Assembly (NCBI RefSeq): GCF_003048905.1 | Contig: NZ_PIRO01000001.1 | Span: 124,001-188,000, forward strand | Direction of reading: 5' to 3' | Source: Campylobacter concisus | GTDB taxonomy: Bacteria > Campylobacterota > Campylobacteria > Campylobacterales > Campylobacteraceae | DNA length: 64,000 nt | Shown here: piece by piece, positions 9,384 to 17,973 of the stretch | Layout: each line of letters opens with the position of its first letter | Position numbering within the stretch: the stretch's first letter is position 1 | Made by a program: the position numbers and the translations under genes | Notes under the pieces: model-generated | Told to the model about the DNA's origin: nothing | Database searches by the model: none | What the model saw: the letters and a program-made list of their open reading frames with translations, nothing else

Positions 9384-10244
9384 TTACTTTTGTTCCAAGC
9401 TTTCTTTGTAGGTTAGTGCACACTCTTTTGCAAGCTCGCGTATTTTTAGGATGTAGTCTTGCCTTTGCGTCACACTGATCGCTCCACGCGCGTCAAGGAC
9501 ATTAAAAGTATGCGCTGCTAGCATACAATAATCATACGCTGGCAGTGAAATTTTAGCCTCCAAGCAACGCTTACACTCGCCAAATGCATTTTCAAACTGG
9601 TTAAAAAGCATATCGACGTTTGCCACTTCAAAGTTATATTTACTCCACTCGTACTCGCCTTGTTTGTGAACGTCGGCATAGGTTACGATGTTTCCATTTG
9701 TATCATCCCAAACGATGTCATAGACGCTATTTACATCTTGTAAATACATAGCCAAGCGCTCAAGTCCGTATGTTATCTCACCAGAGATCAGCTCGCATGC
9801 GATGCCGCCCACTTGTTGAAAATAGGTAAACTGAGTCACTTCCATACCGTCCAGCCAGACCTCCCAGCCTAGCCCCCAAGCGCCTAGCGTCGGGCTCTCC
9901 CAGTTATCTTCGACAAAGCGGATGTCGTGATTTTTCAAATTTAACCCAAGCTTTTCAAGGCTTTTTAGATAAAGCTCTTGGATATTTTCTGGGCTTGGTT
10001 TTATGAGTACTTGAAACTGATAATAAGCGCCCAGGCGGTTTGGGTTTTCGCCGTATCTACCGTCGGTCGGGCGGCGAGAAGGTGCTACGTACGCCGTCGC
10101 CCACGGCTTTGGTCCGAGGCTTCTTAAAAAAGTCGCTTGATGATAAGTACCAGCACCAGCTGGCATGTCGTATGGCTGAAGTATAACGCAACCTTGCTCT
10201 TGCCAATAGTTTTGAAGGGTTAATATTATTTGTGAAAATGTCAT
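9384..10244 (-). CDS. glyQ: Glycine-tRNA ligase alpha subunit
   Basis: Catalytic subunit of the heterotetrameric bacterial GlyRS. The 286 residues show the class-II start [30 protein letters not shown], the ARR-type [19 protein letters not shown] near residue 60 and [20 protein letters not shown] near 130. The beta subunit (glyS) is not next to it; campylobacters usually keep glyS elsewhere. The preceding AbgT gene ends 18 bases upstream. Confidence 0.98.
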   Translation of the reverse strand: MTFSQIILTLQNYWQEQGCVILQPYDMPAGAGTYHQATFLRSLGPKPWATAYVAPSRRPTDGRYGENPNRLGAYYQFQVLIKPSPENIQELYLKSLEKLGLNLKNHDIRFVEDNWESPTLGAWGLGWEVWLDGMEVTQFTYFQQVGGIACELISGEITYGLERLAMYLQDVNSVYDIVWDDTNGNIVTYADVHKQGEYEWSKYNFEVANVDMLFNQFENAFGECKRCLEAKISLPAYDYCMLAAHTFNVLDARGAISVTQRQDYILKIRELAKECALTYKESLEQK

Positions 10245-10262
10245 TGCTTTCCTTTTAAAATT

Positions 10263-11801
10263 TTACTTTACATAGTGTATAACTGCACCAGGTCCTAGCG
10301 GTAGATCAAAAATGTACCAAAATGACATTAGCGCTGTCCAAGAAATTAAAAATGCAACCGTATAAGGAAGCATAATAGAAACTACCGATCCGATTTTTAA
10401 ATCCTTATTGTATTTTTGCATAAAAGCTACTATCAAAACAAAAAACGGCATCAAAGGCGTTATGATATTTGTAGTAGAGTCGCCTATTCTAAAAGCAGCC
10501 TGTGTAAGCTCTGGCGAGAGTCCAAGATTCATAAACATTGGTACAAAAATCGGAGCCATCATAGCCCACTTTGCAGAATCAACAGCTATAAATAAATTTA
10601 TAAAAGCGATCAAAAAAATAAAAACTATGATAAGACTAAGTCCAGTTAATCCGACCTCTTTTAGAAAAATAGAACCTTTTATAGAAAGCACTAGCCCAAT
10701 ATTTGAGGTATTAAAAAGATATGTAAACTGGGCTGCAAAAAATATCAAAACCAAAAATCCTGATAGCTCAGAAATAGATTGCTCCATAAATTTTATGGCA
10801 TTATTACTGCTTTTTATACTCCTGGCGCCTACACCGTAAGCTACGCCTACCACTATAAAAAGTAACATCATAAAAACAACAATAGAATGCATAAAAGTAG
10901 ATTTCATAAAGCTTTCATTGCCTTTTCCTCCAAATAAAGAGCCAGAAGGCAAAATAGCCACAAGCAGTAAAATCACAAAAACAATCAACGCTATTAGTGA
11001 AAATTTTAAGCCACGTTTTTGCTCTGCACTTATCTCACTATGCTCTTTCAGGCTAAAATCACCCAAAAAATCAAATTTGCCAAGCCTAGGCTCTACGATT
11101 TTATCCGTTACAAACCAGCCAACAAATACGATCAAAAATGTCGAAGCGATCATAAAGTACCAATTTGCAGTTGCTAATACTACATAATCTGGATTTAACA
11201 CGCTAGCTGCTTGCATAGAAAATGCCGCAAACATAGGGTCATTTGTACCGATTAATAAATTTGCCGACCAGCCACCGCTAACACCAGCAAAAGCAGCAGC
11301 TAGTCCAGCAATTGGATGGCGACCAAATCCAGCAAATAAAATAGCTCCGAGCGGGATTAGCACAACATAACCAACCGAGGAAGCAACATTTGACATTACG
11401 CCAAGAAAAATAACAATTGGAGTTACCCATATTTTGGAAGATTTTAAGGCAATCTTTGTCATAAGTGCTGATAAAAGTCCAGACTTGTCTGCAATACCAA
11501 TACCTAGAATAATCGCAAAAACTACTCCCAAAGGATAAAAATTAGTAAAATTTTTAAGCACAGACAAAACAAAAGATCTAAGACTATCAGCAGAAAGCAA
11601 ATTTATAACATTTGCATTAAGCTGTGATATTTGTCCATCTTTGATAGCCTGATAGCTTACACCAACGCCCATCTTTTCTAGCACAAACGATATTATTATC
11701 GTAATAATCGAAAGATAGATAAAAAGCATAGTTGGATTTGGCAATTTGTTACCAAAATTTTCGATAAAACTCAAAATTGAACTATTGTTTTTTTTATTCA
11801 T
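10263..11801 (-). CDS. AbgT-family transporter
   Basis: A 512-residue inner-membrane protein with about 11-13 hydrophobic helices. It matches the AbgT family (p-aminobenzoyl-glutamate uptake or sulfonamide/folate-intermediate efflux). Visible family features are ENFGNKLPNPTMLFIYLS at the N-terminus, GVMSNVASSVGYVVLIPLG near residue 135, GTNDPM near 185 and FRIGDSTTNIITPLMPFF near 440. It is followed by glyQ and preceded by the effector-binding-domain gene with a 6-base gap. The pair sits inside a block that, as I recall, lacks them in C. jejuni. Transport direction and substrate are not determinable here. Confidence 0.9.
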   Translation of the reverse strand: MNKKNNSSILSFIENFGNKLPNPTMLFIYLSIITIIISFVLEKMGVGVSYQAIKDGQISQLNANVINLLSADSLRSFVLSVLKNFTNFYPLGVVFAIILGIGIADKSGLLSALMTKIALKSSKIWVTPIVIFLGVMSNVASSVGYVVLIPLGAILFAGFGRHPIAGLAAAFAGVSGGWSANLLIGTNDPMFAAFSMQAASVLNPDYVVLATANWYFMIASTFLIVFVGWFVTDKIVEPRLGKFDFLGDFSLKEHSEISAEQKRGLKFSLIALIVFVILLLVAILPSGSLFGGKGNESFMKSTFMHSIVVFMMLLFIVVGVAYGVGARSIKSSNNAIKFMEQSISELSGFLVLIFFAAQFTYLFNTSNIGLVLSIKGSIFLKEVGLTGLSLIIVFIFLIAFINLFIAVDSAKWAMMAPIFVPMFMNLGLSPELTQAAFRIGDSTTNIITPLMPFFVLIVAFMQKYNKDLKIGSVVSIMLPYTVAFLISWTALMSFWYIFDLPLGPGAVIHYVK

Positions 11802-11807
11802 TTTTTT

Positions 11808-12227
11808 CTAACCTAAAATAGATATAAAAATTTTTATCTCGTCGCTGCTGTAAAGCTCAAAATCTATTTCATAGGCTCTTTTTAGCTCGCTACTTTCAAA
11901 ATATCTCCAAATTTCACCCCAAAATTTTGCAACATTTTGTGGCTCTCTTGCAAAACTAAAAACGGCATATTTGCCACTTTTTATCTCTAAAATTTCATCA
12001 CTTTTGTGGCTTGATCTTGTGCCAATGAAGTTATCGTAATGTCCATTAAAATCGCTTTCGTAGTTGCAGTAAACGCTATAAATTTCACTCTTGCCATCAT
12101 AGTATTCACTCATAAATTTAGACCATAAAGCTGTAATTTTACCCTCACCGCCTATCTCATCTTCATTTTTAGTACGAGTTTTTACTCCGTAAATTTCAAA
12201 GCTTTCCTCTAAATTTATAATCTTCAT
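11808..12227 (-). CDS. GyrI-like / effector-binding domain protein
   Basis: A stand-alone 139-residue protein resembling the AraC effector-binding (GyrI/Cass2-like) domain. Features are the N-terminal FEIYGVKTRTKNE strand, a central YSVYCNYESDFNGHYDNFIG region and the C-terminal EIDFELYSSDEIKIFISI strand. Such domains bind amphipathic small molecules or hydrolyse certain xenobiotics, and no DNA-binding domain is attached. It lies 6 bases upstream of the AbgT transporter, so the two are probably co-expressed. A ligand shared with the transporter is my inference. Confidence 0.7.
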   Translation of the reverse strand: MKIINLEESFEIYGVKTRTKNEDEIGGEGKITALWSKFMSEYYDGKSEIYSVYCNYESDFNGHYDNFIGTRSSHKSDEILEIKSGKYAVFSFAREPQNVAKFWGEIWRYFESSELKRAYEIDFELYSSDEIKIFISILG

Positions 12228-12230
12228 AAA

Positions 12231-12704
12231 CTACTTTTGTCCGTTAAAATTTTCAACCGCTTGGTTCCACATGAGCTTGTATTTTCGTTTTAGAAATTCA
12301 ACTTCATCCTGTGAAATTTTAAGCTGTTTTGTGAGCGTCTCGACCGTTTTTCTATCTTCGTCATAGAGCTCTTGCATCGAAATGAGTGCCTCTTTTAAAA
12401 ATTTATTCTCATTTCTTAAGGTCTCTAGCGTCTCATCCTTTGCGTCAAGCACCTTTTCATGTAAATTTAATATCGTTCCGATCGTCTTTTCAACAAAGCT
12501 GATGCCATCTTGGCCTTGCGGCTGCAAGGATAAATTTTGCGAAACACTAGGCACCACGCTCATCGTTCCTTCGCTCGCTTCTATCAAAATTTCTCCATTT
12601 TCCTCTTTGGTTTTCAAAACGCCACGATTTATCATATCCTCGATAACTTCACGCTCTAAGTGTACAAGTTTGCAAAATTCATCAACGCCAAGATAGGTCT
12701 GCAC
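12231..12704 (-). CDS. DUF3972 protein (HTH-like head plus coiled coil)
   Basis: A 157-residue protein found in campylobacters at this position. Residues ~1-45 (YLGVDEFCKLVHLEREVIEDMI) look like a MerR/excisionase-type winged-helix head that reads residues such as GVLKTKEENGEI. Residues ~75-145 form a coiled coil (EKVLDAKDETLETLRNEN). No catalytic motif is visible. It lies 12 bases after purE and 3 bases before the effector-binding gene. The role is unknown; DNA binding is only a structural guess. Confidence 0.75.
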   Translation of the reverse strand: MQTYLGVDEFCKLVHLEREVIEDMINRGVLKTKEENGEILIEASEGTMSVVPSVSQNLSLQPQGQDGISFVEKTIGTILNLHEKVLDAKDETLETLRNENKFLKEALISMQELYDEDRKTVETLTKQLKISQDEVEFLKRKYKLMWNQAVENFNGQK

Positions 12705-12716
12705 CGCTTCTCCTTT

Positions 12717-13211
12717 TTACAGTATCACTTCAACCTTTGAAGAGTCTTCCTCTAAAGCCTTTATCTTCGCCTCTCTGTCAGCTTTTAGAGCACTTGCCAG
12801 ACCATCATCTCCAAGAGCTAAAATTTGTACCGCCAAATAGGCCGCATTTATAGCACCAGCCTTGCCGATAGCCAATGTCGCCACTGGCATGCCACTTGGC
12901 ATTTGCACAGTTGAGTAAAGTGCATCAACGCCGCTTAGAGCCGAACCTGCCATTGGTATGCCGATCACTGGCTTTGTAGTATTTGCAGCAATCGCACCAG
13001 CCAAGTGAGCCGCCATACCAGCAGCTGCGATAAAGACTTTTGCACCCTTTTTCTCAGCATTTGTGACGTACTCGCTAGTTCTTTTTGGACTTCTGTGGGC
13101 TGAGCTGATTATCAGTTCATATTTTACGCCAAATTTTTCAAGAGTTTTTGCCGCCTCACTAACTATCTCATAGTCACTCTTACTTCCCATTATAATAGAA
13201 ACAAATTTCAT
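12717..13211 (-). CDS. purE: N5-carboxyaminoimidazole ribonucleotide mutase
   Basis: Class-I PurE of purine synthesis, converting N5-CAIR to CAIR. The 164 residues contain the phosphate- and substrate-binding motifs MGSKSDYEI near residue 8, SAHRSPKRT near 41, AAGMAAHLAGA near 67, PVIGIPM and the MPSGMPVATLAIG loop near 105. It overlaps the U32 gene by 4 bases (ATGA). PurK is not adjacent. The family length is normal. Confidence 0.97.
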   Translation of the reverse strand: MKFVSIIMGSKSDYEIVSEAAKTLEKFGVKYELIISSAHRSPKRTSEYVTNAEKKGAKVFIAAAGMAAHLAGAIAANTTKPVIGIPMAGSALSGVDALYSTVQMPSGMPVATLAIGKAGAINAAYLAVQILALGDDGLASALKADREAKIKALEEDSSKVEVIL

Positions 13212-14467
13212 ATTTTCTCCCTCAAAAAGCTAAATTTTGGCAGCTTAATACCAAGACTTATCTCGTTTTCATTGCCGCTATGAATTTCACTCATAACCTT
13301 GCCTTTTTTGGTAATGAGCTGTTTAAATTTGATAAATTTCTTGCCATCTTGTGAATAAATCTTTGAGATTTCATTTTCACTATCTTCTATAACCGATCCA
13401 GTAGGAGCCACGATCTCGTAGCTATTGCCTGGAAAAATTTTATATTTGCACTTAAAAAACTCGCCATCTTCGCTTATTGCATTTACCTGATGTGTGCCCT
13501 CTTCTAGGCTGCTAACATGATTTTGTGTATCGGTTCGCTCATAAGGTCTATGCACCAAGTAGCCATCAGTAAAGCCACGATTTTTCAGCGTATTTATCTC
13601 GTTTTCATAAATTTGTGCGTCAAATTTATCATTCATAGCATCATCTATCGCCATTTTGTAGGCTCTTGCTGTGCAAGCTGCATAGTACTCGCTCTTTGTG
13701 CGACCTTCTATTTTTAGGCTATCTATTACACCACTATCAACGATCTCTTTGATGTGCGATATTAGGCAAAGATCTTTTGAGTTCATAATATGAGTGCCGT
13801 GCTCGTCTTCCTCTAGGCGGAAAAGCACACCACTCTCTTCGTTTTTGGCATAGAGTTCATATTTAAATCTGCAGTCGTTGGCACAGCTGCCGCGATTTGA
13901 CATACGCCCGCTTTGCACTGAGCTTACTAAGCACCTACCAGAGTAAGCAAAGCACATCGAACCATGTACAAAAATTTCGATATCAAGAGTTGGAATTTCT
14001 TCTTTTATCTTTATGACATCTTTTAAGTTCATCTCGCGAGCGACAACTATTCGTTTTGCGCCCATATCATGATAAATTTTTGCATCAAGCACATTCATGA
14101 CATTTGCCTGAGTTGAGAGATGTATCTCAATATCAGGAGCAATGGCTTTTGCTAGACTCATAACGCCTGGAGTTGCGATGATAAAGGCATCTGGCTTCAT
14201 CGCCGAGATAGTCTGCAAGTGCCTTTTTAGTGGCTCGATCTGAGAGTTAAAAGGAAAGGCATTTATGGTAGCATAAAATTTCTTTCCCTTTGCATGCGTG
14301 TAGTCTATCGCCTCTTTGAATGTTTCAAGGTTAAACTCCCTAGCCGATCTAGTCCTTAGTGAAAAGCTAGCCACCGAGCCATAAACAGCGTCGGCTCCAT
14401 ACTCAAGGGCTATTTTAAGTTTTGTTAAATTTCCAGCTGGAGATAAAAGCTCAGGCCTTTTTAGCAC
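13208..14467 (-). CDS. U32-family peptidase (RlhA/TrhP-like)
   Basis: A 419-residue U32 protein. Starts ELLSPAGNLTKLKIALEYGADAVY and carries the U32 signature EIFVHGSMCFAYSGRC near residue 165 followed by SNRGSCANDCRF (Fe-S-type cysteines). EDEHGTHIMNSKDLCLI and DSLKIEGRTKSEYYAA are also typical. U32 members include RlhA (23S rRNA hydroxylation) and TrhP (tRNA hydroxylation), so an RNA-modification role is as likely as proteolysis. The start is GTG at 14467, whose G is also the last base of the cheZ stop. Confidence 0.9.
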   Translation of the reverse strand: MLKRPELLSPAGNLTKLKIALEYGADAVYGSVASFSLRTRSAREFNLETFKEAIDYTHAKGKKFYATINAFPFNSQIEPLKRHLQTISAMKPDAFIIATPGVMSLAKAIAPDIEIHLSTQANVMNVLDAKIYHDMGAKRIVVAREMNLKDVIKIKEEIPTLDIEIFVHGSMCFAYSGRCLVSSVQSGRMSNRGSCANDCRFKYELYAKNEESGVLFRLEEDEHGTHIMNSKDLCLISHIKEIVDSGVIDSLKIEGRTKSEYYAACTARAYKMAIDDAMNDKFDAQIYENEINTLKNRGFTDGYLVHRPYERTDTQNHVSSLEEGTHQVNAISEDGEFFKCKYKIFPGNSYEIVAPTGSVIEDSENEISKIYSQDGKKFIKFKQLITKKGKVMSEIHSGNENEISLGIKLPKFSFLREKI

Positions 14468-15225
14468 TATTTTTTACCCAAACTTTCTATCAAGGCTTCG
14501 ATATCGTCGTTGCTGACAAGATTTTCAGTCGTTGTATCACCAGCGATGTGAACAGCGGAGCTAACACGCTTATCATCATCAATTTTACCTTCAAATAAGG
14601 TATTCATATATTTACTTAGCGCTCTCATAACGTTGATAACACGCTCGATCTTTTGCCTATGGATGTCTTGATACTGCATCATGTCCATAGCCATCATGAT
14701 CTCATCTTGTCCCATTTGTAAATTTCCGATGATATTATCGATTGTACCAAGAAGTGAGTTGTTTTTCTCCAAAGCCTCACTGAATGCAGCGATATTTGGA
14801 AATTTCTCGCTTAGCGTCTTAAATAGCTCAATGTTTGAGTTTATTGTGTCTTTTAGGCTATTTGAGTCACTCTCAGCGTCCATAAAAAAGTTATTTATCG
14901 TCTCAAGCTTATCAAACATCTGAGTAGCTTTTTCTTCGCTATCTCTTGTTACGTCATCAAGCTGATGAACCATTTTGTGATCTTCTGTTGGTGGTGGTGG
15001 TGGCCAAACGCCATCTGCACTCACTCTATAATTTTCTGCATTCTTTGAATTACTTTCTGATTTTGACTGTGGCTCATCTTTAGTATCAATTGCTTCTGCA
15101 ACTTCTGTTACCTCGTCCGTATCCTCTTTGACGTCCGCGACCTCTTGGCCAGCATCTTCTTTAGCACTATCTAACTCATCATCTAGCCCACCTGCCATAA
15201 GTGCGTCAAGTTCCTCTTGGGTCAT
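14467..15225 (-). CDS. cheZ: CheZ-like chemotaxis phosphatase
   Basis: A 252-residue divergent CheZ that dephosphorylates CheY-P. The N-terminus MTQEELDALMAGG resembles the FliM/FliY peptide. An acidic linker (about 15-80) precedes a helical hairpin. The catalytic segment is MMQYQDIHRQKIERV near residue 185, whose Gln corresponds to E. coli Gln147. The last helix DDIEALIESLG matches the C-terminal CheY-binding helix of CheZ. It starts the long minus-strand run and is followed directly by the U32 gene. Identity rests on these motifs and on gene order matching C. jejuni. Confidence 0.88.
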   Translation of the reverse strand: MTQEELDALMAGGLDDELDSAKEDAGQEVADVKEDTDEVTEVAEAIDTKDEPQSKSESNSKNAENYRVSADGVWPPPPPTEDHKMVHQLDDVTRDSEEKATQMFDKLETINNFFMDAESDSNSLKDTINSNIELFKTLSEKFPNIAAFSEALEKNNSLLGTIDNIIGNLQMGQDEIMMAMDMMQYQDIHRQKIERVINVMRALSKYMNTLFEGKIDDDKRVSSAVHIAGDTTTENLVSNDDIEALIESLGKK

Positions 15226-15360
15226 AAAAGCTCCTAATAAAATTTGGCTTGATTATATAGGATTTAAATAAAAAGTAAGTTTAAAGGCAATATTTTTATC
15301 TTTAAATTTATAAATTTTTAGATAGCATTTTTAAAAATAAACGACCTTAAAAGGCTAAAA

Positions 15361-16140
15361 ATGACTGTCGATCTTCACAACCACACGCCACTTTGCAAGC
15401 ACGCAGTTGGCGAGCCAAGAGAGTATGTACAAAACGCAATAAAAGCTGGCACAAAATACTTTGGTTTTAGTGATCACGCACCGATGAACTATGATGAAGC
15501 TTACAGAATGAGCTTTGATGAAATGCGAGGATATGAAGACAAAATTTTACATTTAAGAGATGAATTTAGCGGTGAGATAGAAATTTTACTTGGCTATGAG
15601 ATGGATTTTTTAGATGGATTTATGGATGAGCGAGTTTTTGCTAGAAAGGTTGATTATCTGATAGGCTCTGTGCATTTTTTTAATGGCTGGGCATTTGACA
15701 ATCCAGAATTTATCGGTGGCTACGAGGGCAAAGACTTGGATCAAATTTGGCAAGAGTATTTTGATCATGTAGAAAGATCGGCTAAGCTTGGCAAATTTGA
15801 CATAATGGGGCATATTGATCTACTTAAAATTTTTAAATTTTTACCCAAAAAAGATATTAGAATTTTAGCACACGATGCGATAAATGCTATAAAAGAAGCA
15901 AATTTAGTTGTTGAGATAAATGCTGCTGGCTTTAGAAAGCCTATCGGCGAGCAATATCCAAGCGTAAATTTACTTGAACTAATAGCCGAAAAAGATATAA
16001 CCATCACCTTTGGCTCAGACGCTCACACAAAAGAAGATATCGGTAAAAATGGTGAAATTTGCGAGCAAATAGCTAGAGATTTAGGTTATTCAAAATGTGC
16101 TATTTTTAAAAATAGAGATAGAGAATTAGTAAAATTTTAG
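15361..16140 (+). CDS. PHP-domain histidinol-phosphatase
   Basis: A 259-residue HisJ/HisK-type PHP phosphoesterase that would make histidinol from histidinol phosphate. Metal-binding motifs are DLHNHTPLCKHA near residue 3, FSDHAPM near 40, SVHFFNGWAFD near 101, MGHIDLLKIF near 147 and FGSDAHTKEDIG near 215. The gene stands alone between cheZ (divergent) and glnA, away from other his genes. Other PHP hydrolases cannot be excluded, but length and motifs fit HisJ best. Confidence 0.88.
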   Translation: MTVDLHNHTPLCKHAVGEPREYVQNAIKAGTKYFGFSDHAPMNYDEAYRMSFDEMRGYEDKILHLRDEFSGEIEILLGYEMDFLDGFMDERVFARKVDYLIGSVHFFNGWAFDNPEFIGGYEGKDLDQIWQEYFDHVERSAKLGKFDIMGHIDLLKIFKFLPKKDIRILAHDAINAIKEANLVVEINAAGFRKPIGEQYPSVNLLELIAEKDITITFGSDAHTKEDIGKNGEICEQIARDLGYSKCAIFKNRDRELVKF

Positions 16141-16187
16141 ATTGGGTTCAAATAAAATATAAATTTAATCTTAAATATTAGGTTTTA

Positions 16188-16196
16188 TGATAGAAT
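16188..16196 (+). promoter_or_regulatory. Putative extended -10 promoter of glnA
   Basis: TGATAGAAT (TG-N-TAGAAT) lies 33 bases before the glnA start, downstream of AT-rich sequence. The extended -10 form with no clear -35 is the usual Campylobacter sigma-70 pattern. No sigma-54 site was seen here. Confidence 0.5.
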
Positions 16197-16228
16197 ACGA
16201 AAAATTTAAAAATTAAAAGGAGAAAAAA

Positions 16229-17659
16229 GTGGGAAAATTCGTCCAAAATATAGATCATTTTTTTGATTTTTGTAAAGAAAATGAAGTCAAATTTGTAGAT
16301 TTTAGATTTACTGATTTAGGTGGTGCTTGGCATAGCATTAGCTACAATATAAAAGCTGTTACGAAAGAAAATTTTATAAATGGCATCCCAATGGACGCTA
16401 GCTCTATGCATGGCTGGCAACCAATCGATAAGAGCGACATGATAATGAAGCCAGAAGCTACAACTGCATTTTTAGACCCATTTACTTCTGATATTACAGT
16501 TGTTGTTTTTTGCGATATTTACGACATTTACAAAGGTCAAATTTATGAAAAATGCCCTCGCTCAATAGCCAAAAGAGCAATGCAGTACGTAAAAGATAGC
16601 GGTCTTGGTGACGAGGCATATTTTGGCCCTGAGAATGAATTTTTTGTCTTTGACAACGTCAAAATCATCGATAGCCCAAACTGCGCGATGTATCAAGTAG
16701 ATAGCGAGGAAGGCGAGTGGAACGATGCTACTGACTTCAAAGATAGCTACAACACAGGTCACCGCCCACGCAGAAAAGGCGGCTATTTGATGACTCAGCC
16801 AATCGACAGCATGGTAGATCTAAGAGCCGAGATGATGCAGGTTTTAGAGCAAGTTGGCCTTGAAGTCTTTTTAGGACACCACGAAGTCGCTCAAGGACAA
16901 GGTGAGATCGGCGTAAAATTTGGTAACTTAGTCGAAGCTGCCGATAATGTTCAAATCTACAAATATGTTGTTCGTATGGTCGCTCACCTAAATGGCAAGA
17001 CAGTTACATTTATGCCAAAACCACTTTATGGCGACAACGGAAGCGGCATGCACGTGCATCAATCAGTCTGGAAAGATGGTAAAAATTTATTCTATAAAGA
17101 GGGCAACTACGCAAATTTAAGTGATTTTGCAAGATACTACATCGGTGGCGTTTTAAAGCACGCAAGAAGCGTTGCCGCCTTTACTAACCCAAGCACAAAT
17201 AGCTATAAACGCCTAATCCCTGGCTTTGAGGCACCGTCTATCCTAACATACTCTAGCCAAAACCGTTCAGCAAGTATCCGCATACCTTACGGCGCTGGCG
17301 AGAAGTCAGTTAGAGCTGAGATGAGATTTCCAGATAGCACAGCAAACCCTTATCTGGCCTTTTCAGCGATGCTAATGGCAGGACTTGACGGCGTTAAGCA
17401 CAAATATGAGCCAGTTGGTCCGATGGATGAAAATTTATTTAAACTTCATCTTGATGAGATCAGAGAGCGTGGCATAGAACAGCTTCCACACACACTTCGT
17501 GGTAGCCTTGAAGCGCTAATACGCGACAACGAATATCTAAAACCCATAATGAGCGATCTTTTCATAGATACCTATCAGCATTTTAAATTTGAAACTCAAG
17601 TTTGGCCTTACGAAGCGCGCCCAACCGCTTATGAGTTTAAAACTTGCTTCTCTTGCTAA
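16229..17659 (+). CDS. glnA: Glutamine synthetase, type I
   Basis: ATP-dependent synthesis of glutamine from glutamate and ammonium. The 476 residues have the GSI motifs: FTDLGG and [20 protein letters not shown] near 128, [10 protein letters not shown] near 270, NRSASIRIP near 347 and [13 protein letters not shown] near 370. Start is GTG at 16229 behind AAAAGGAG. At the position of the E. coli adenylylation tyrosine the sequence reads MDENLFKLH (Phe near residue 404), so adenylylation control is probably absent. A strong terminator follows. Confidence 0.98.
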   Translation: MGKFVQNIDHFFDFCKENEVKFVDFRFTDLGGAWHSISYNIKAVTKENFINGIPMDASSMHGWQPIDKSDMIMKPEATTAFLDPFTSDITVVVFCDIYDIYKGQIYEKCPRSIAKRAMQYVKDSGLGDEAYFGPENEFFVFDNVKIIDSPNCAMYQVDSEEGEWNDATDFKDSYNTGHRPRRKGGYLMTQPIDSMVDLRAEMMQVLEQVGLEVFLGHHEVAQGQGEIGVKFGNLVEAADNVQIYKYVVRMVAHLNGKTVTFMPKPLYGDNGSGMHVHQSVWKDGKNLFYKEGNYANLSDFARYYIGGVLKHARSVAAFTNPSTNSYKRLIPGFEAPSILTYSSQNRSASIRIPYGAGEKSVRAEMRFPDSTANPYLAFSAMLMAGLDGVKHKYEPVGPMDENLFKLHLDEIRERGIEQLPHTLRGSLEALIRDNEYLKPIMSDLFIDTYQHFKFETQVWPYEARPTAYEFKTCFSC

Positions 17660-17670
17660 TCTAAAATTTT

Positions 17671-17697
17671 GCCTTGGCGCATATGCCAAGGCTTTTT
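17671..17697 (+). terminator. Rho-independent terminator of glnA
   Basis: Perfect 8-bp stem GCCTTGGC / GCCAAGGC with a 6-base loop, followed by TTTTT, 12 bases after the glnA stop. Confidence 0.92.
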
Positions 17698-17973
17698 ATA
17701 CCAAGCACAATTCATACAAAAATACAAAATATTTAACATAAAATTTTATGTATTTTTATTATAAATTTTAAATCTAGTCGGCTATGGATCGTTATAAAAA
17801 GGGATATTTTTTATTTTTTTGCAAATACACTAGGAATTTTATGCAAACATATAAAAATTTATCCGCCTTCATTAAACTAAAATAAAAAATTTAAAGCCAA
17901 TTAAATATATAAATAATCATAAATTTATGCCTTTTTTTATAAAATCCTTGAACTTTATAAAAAGGATACCGCA
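17698..17973. other. Intergenic region between glnA terminator and dnaX
   Basis: About 275 bases of very AT-rich DNA with several short A- and T-tracts and no open frame, tRNA or convincing structure. It presumably holds the dnaX promoter: TATAAAAAGGG at about 17794 and TTTTTTTATAAAATCC at about 17933 are candidate elements, and I cannot choose between them. Confidence 0.4.

Noticed and set aside
15226-15360. Possible small gene between cheZ and the PHP phosphatase
   Set aside because: Only 135 AT-rich bases that serve as a divergent promoter region; no open frame with a ribosome-binding site.
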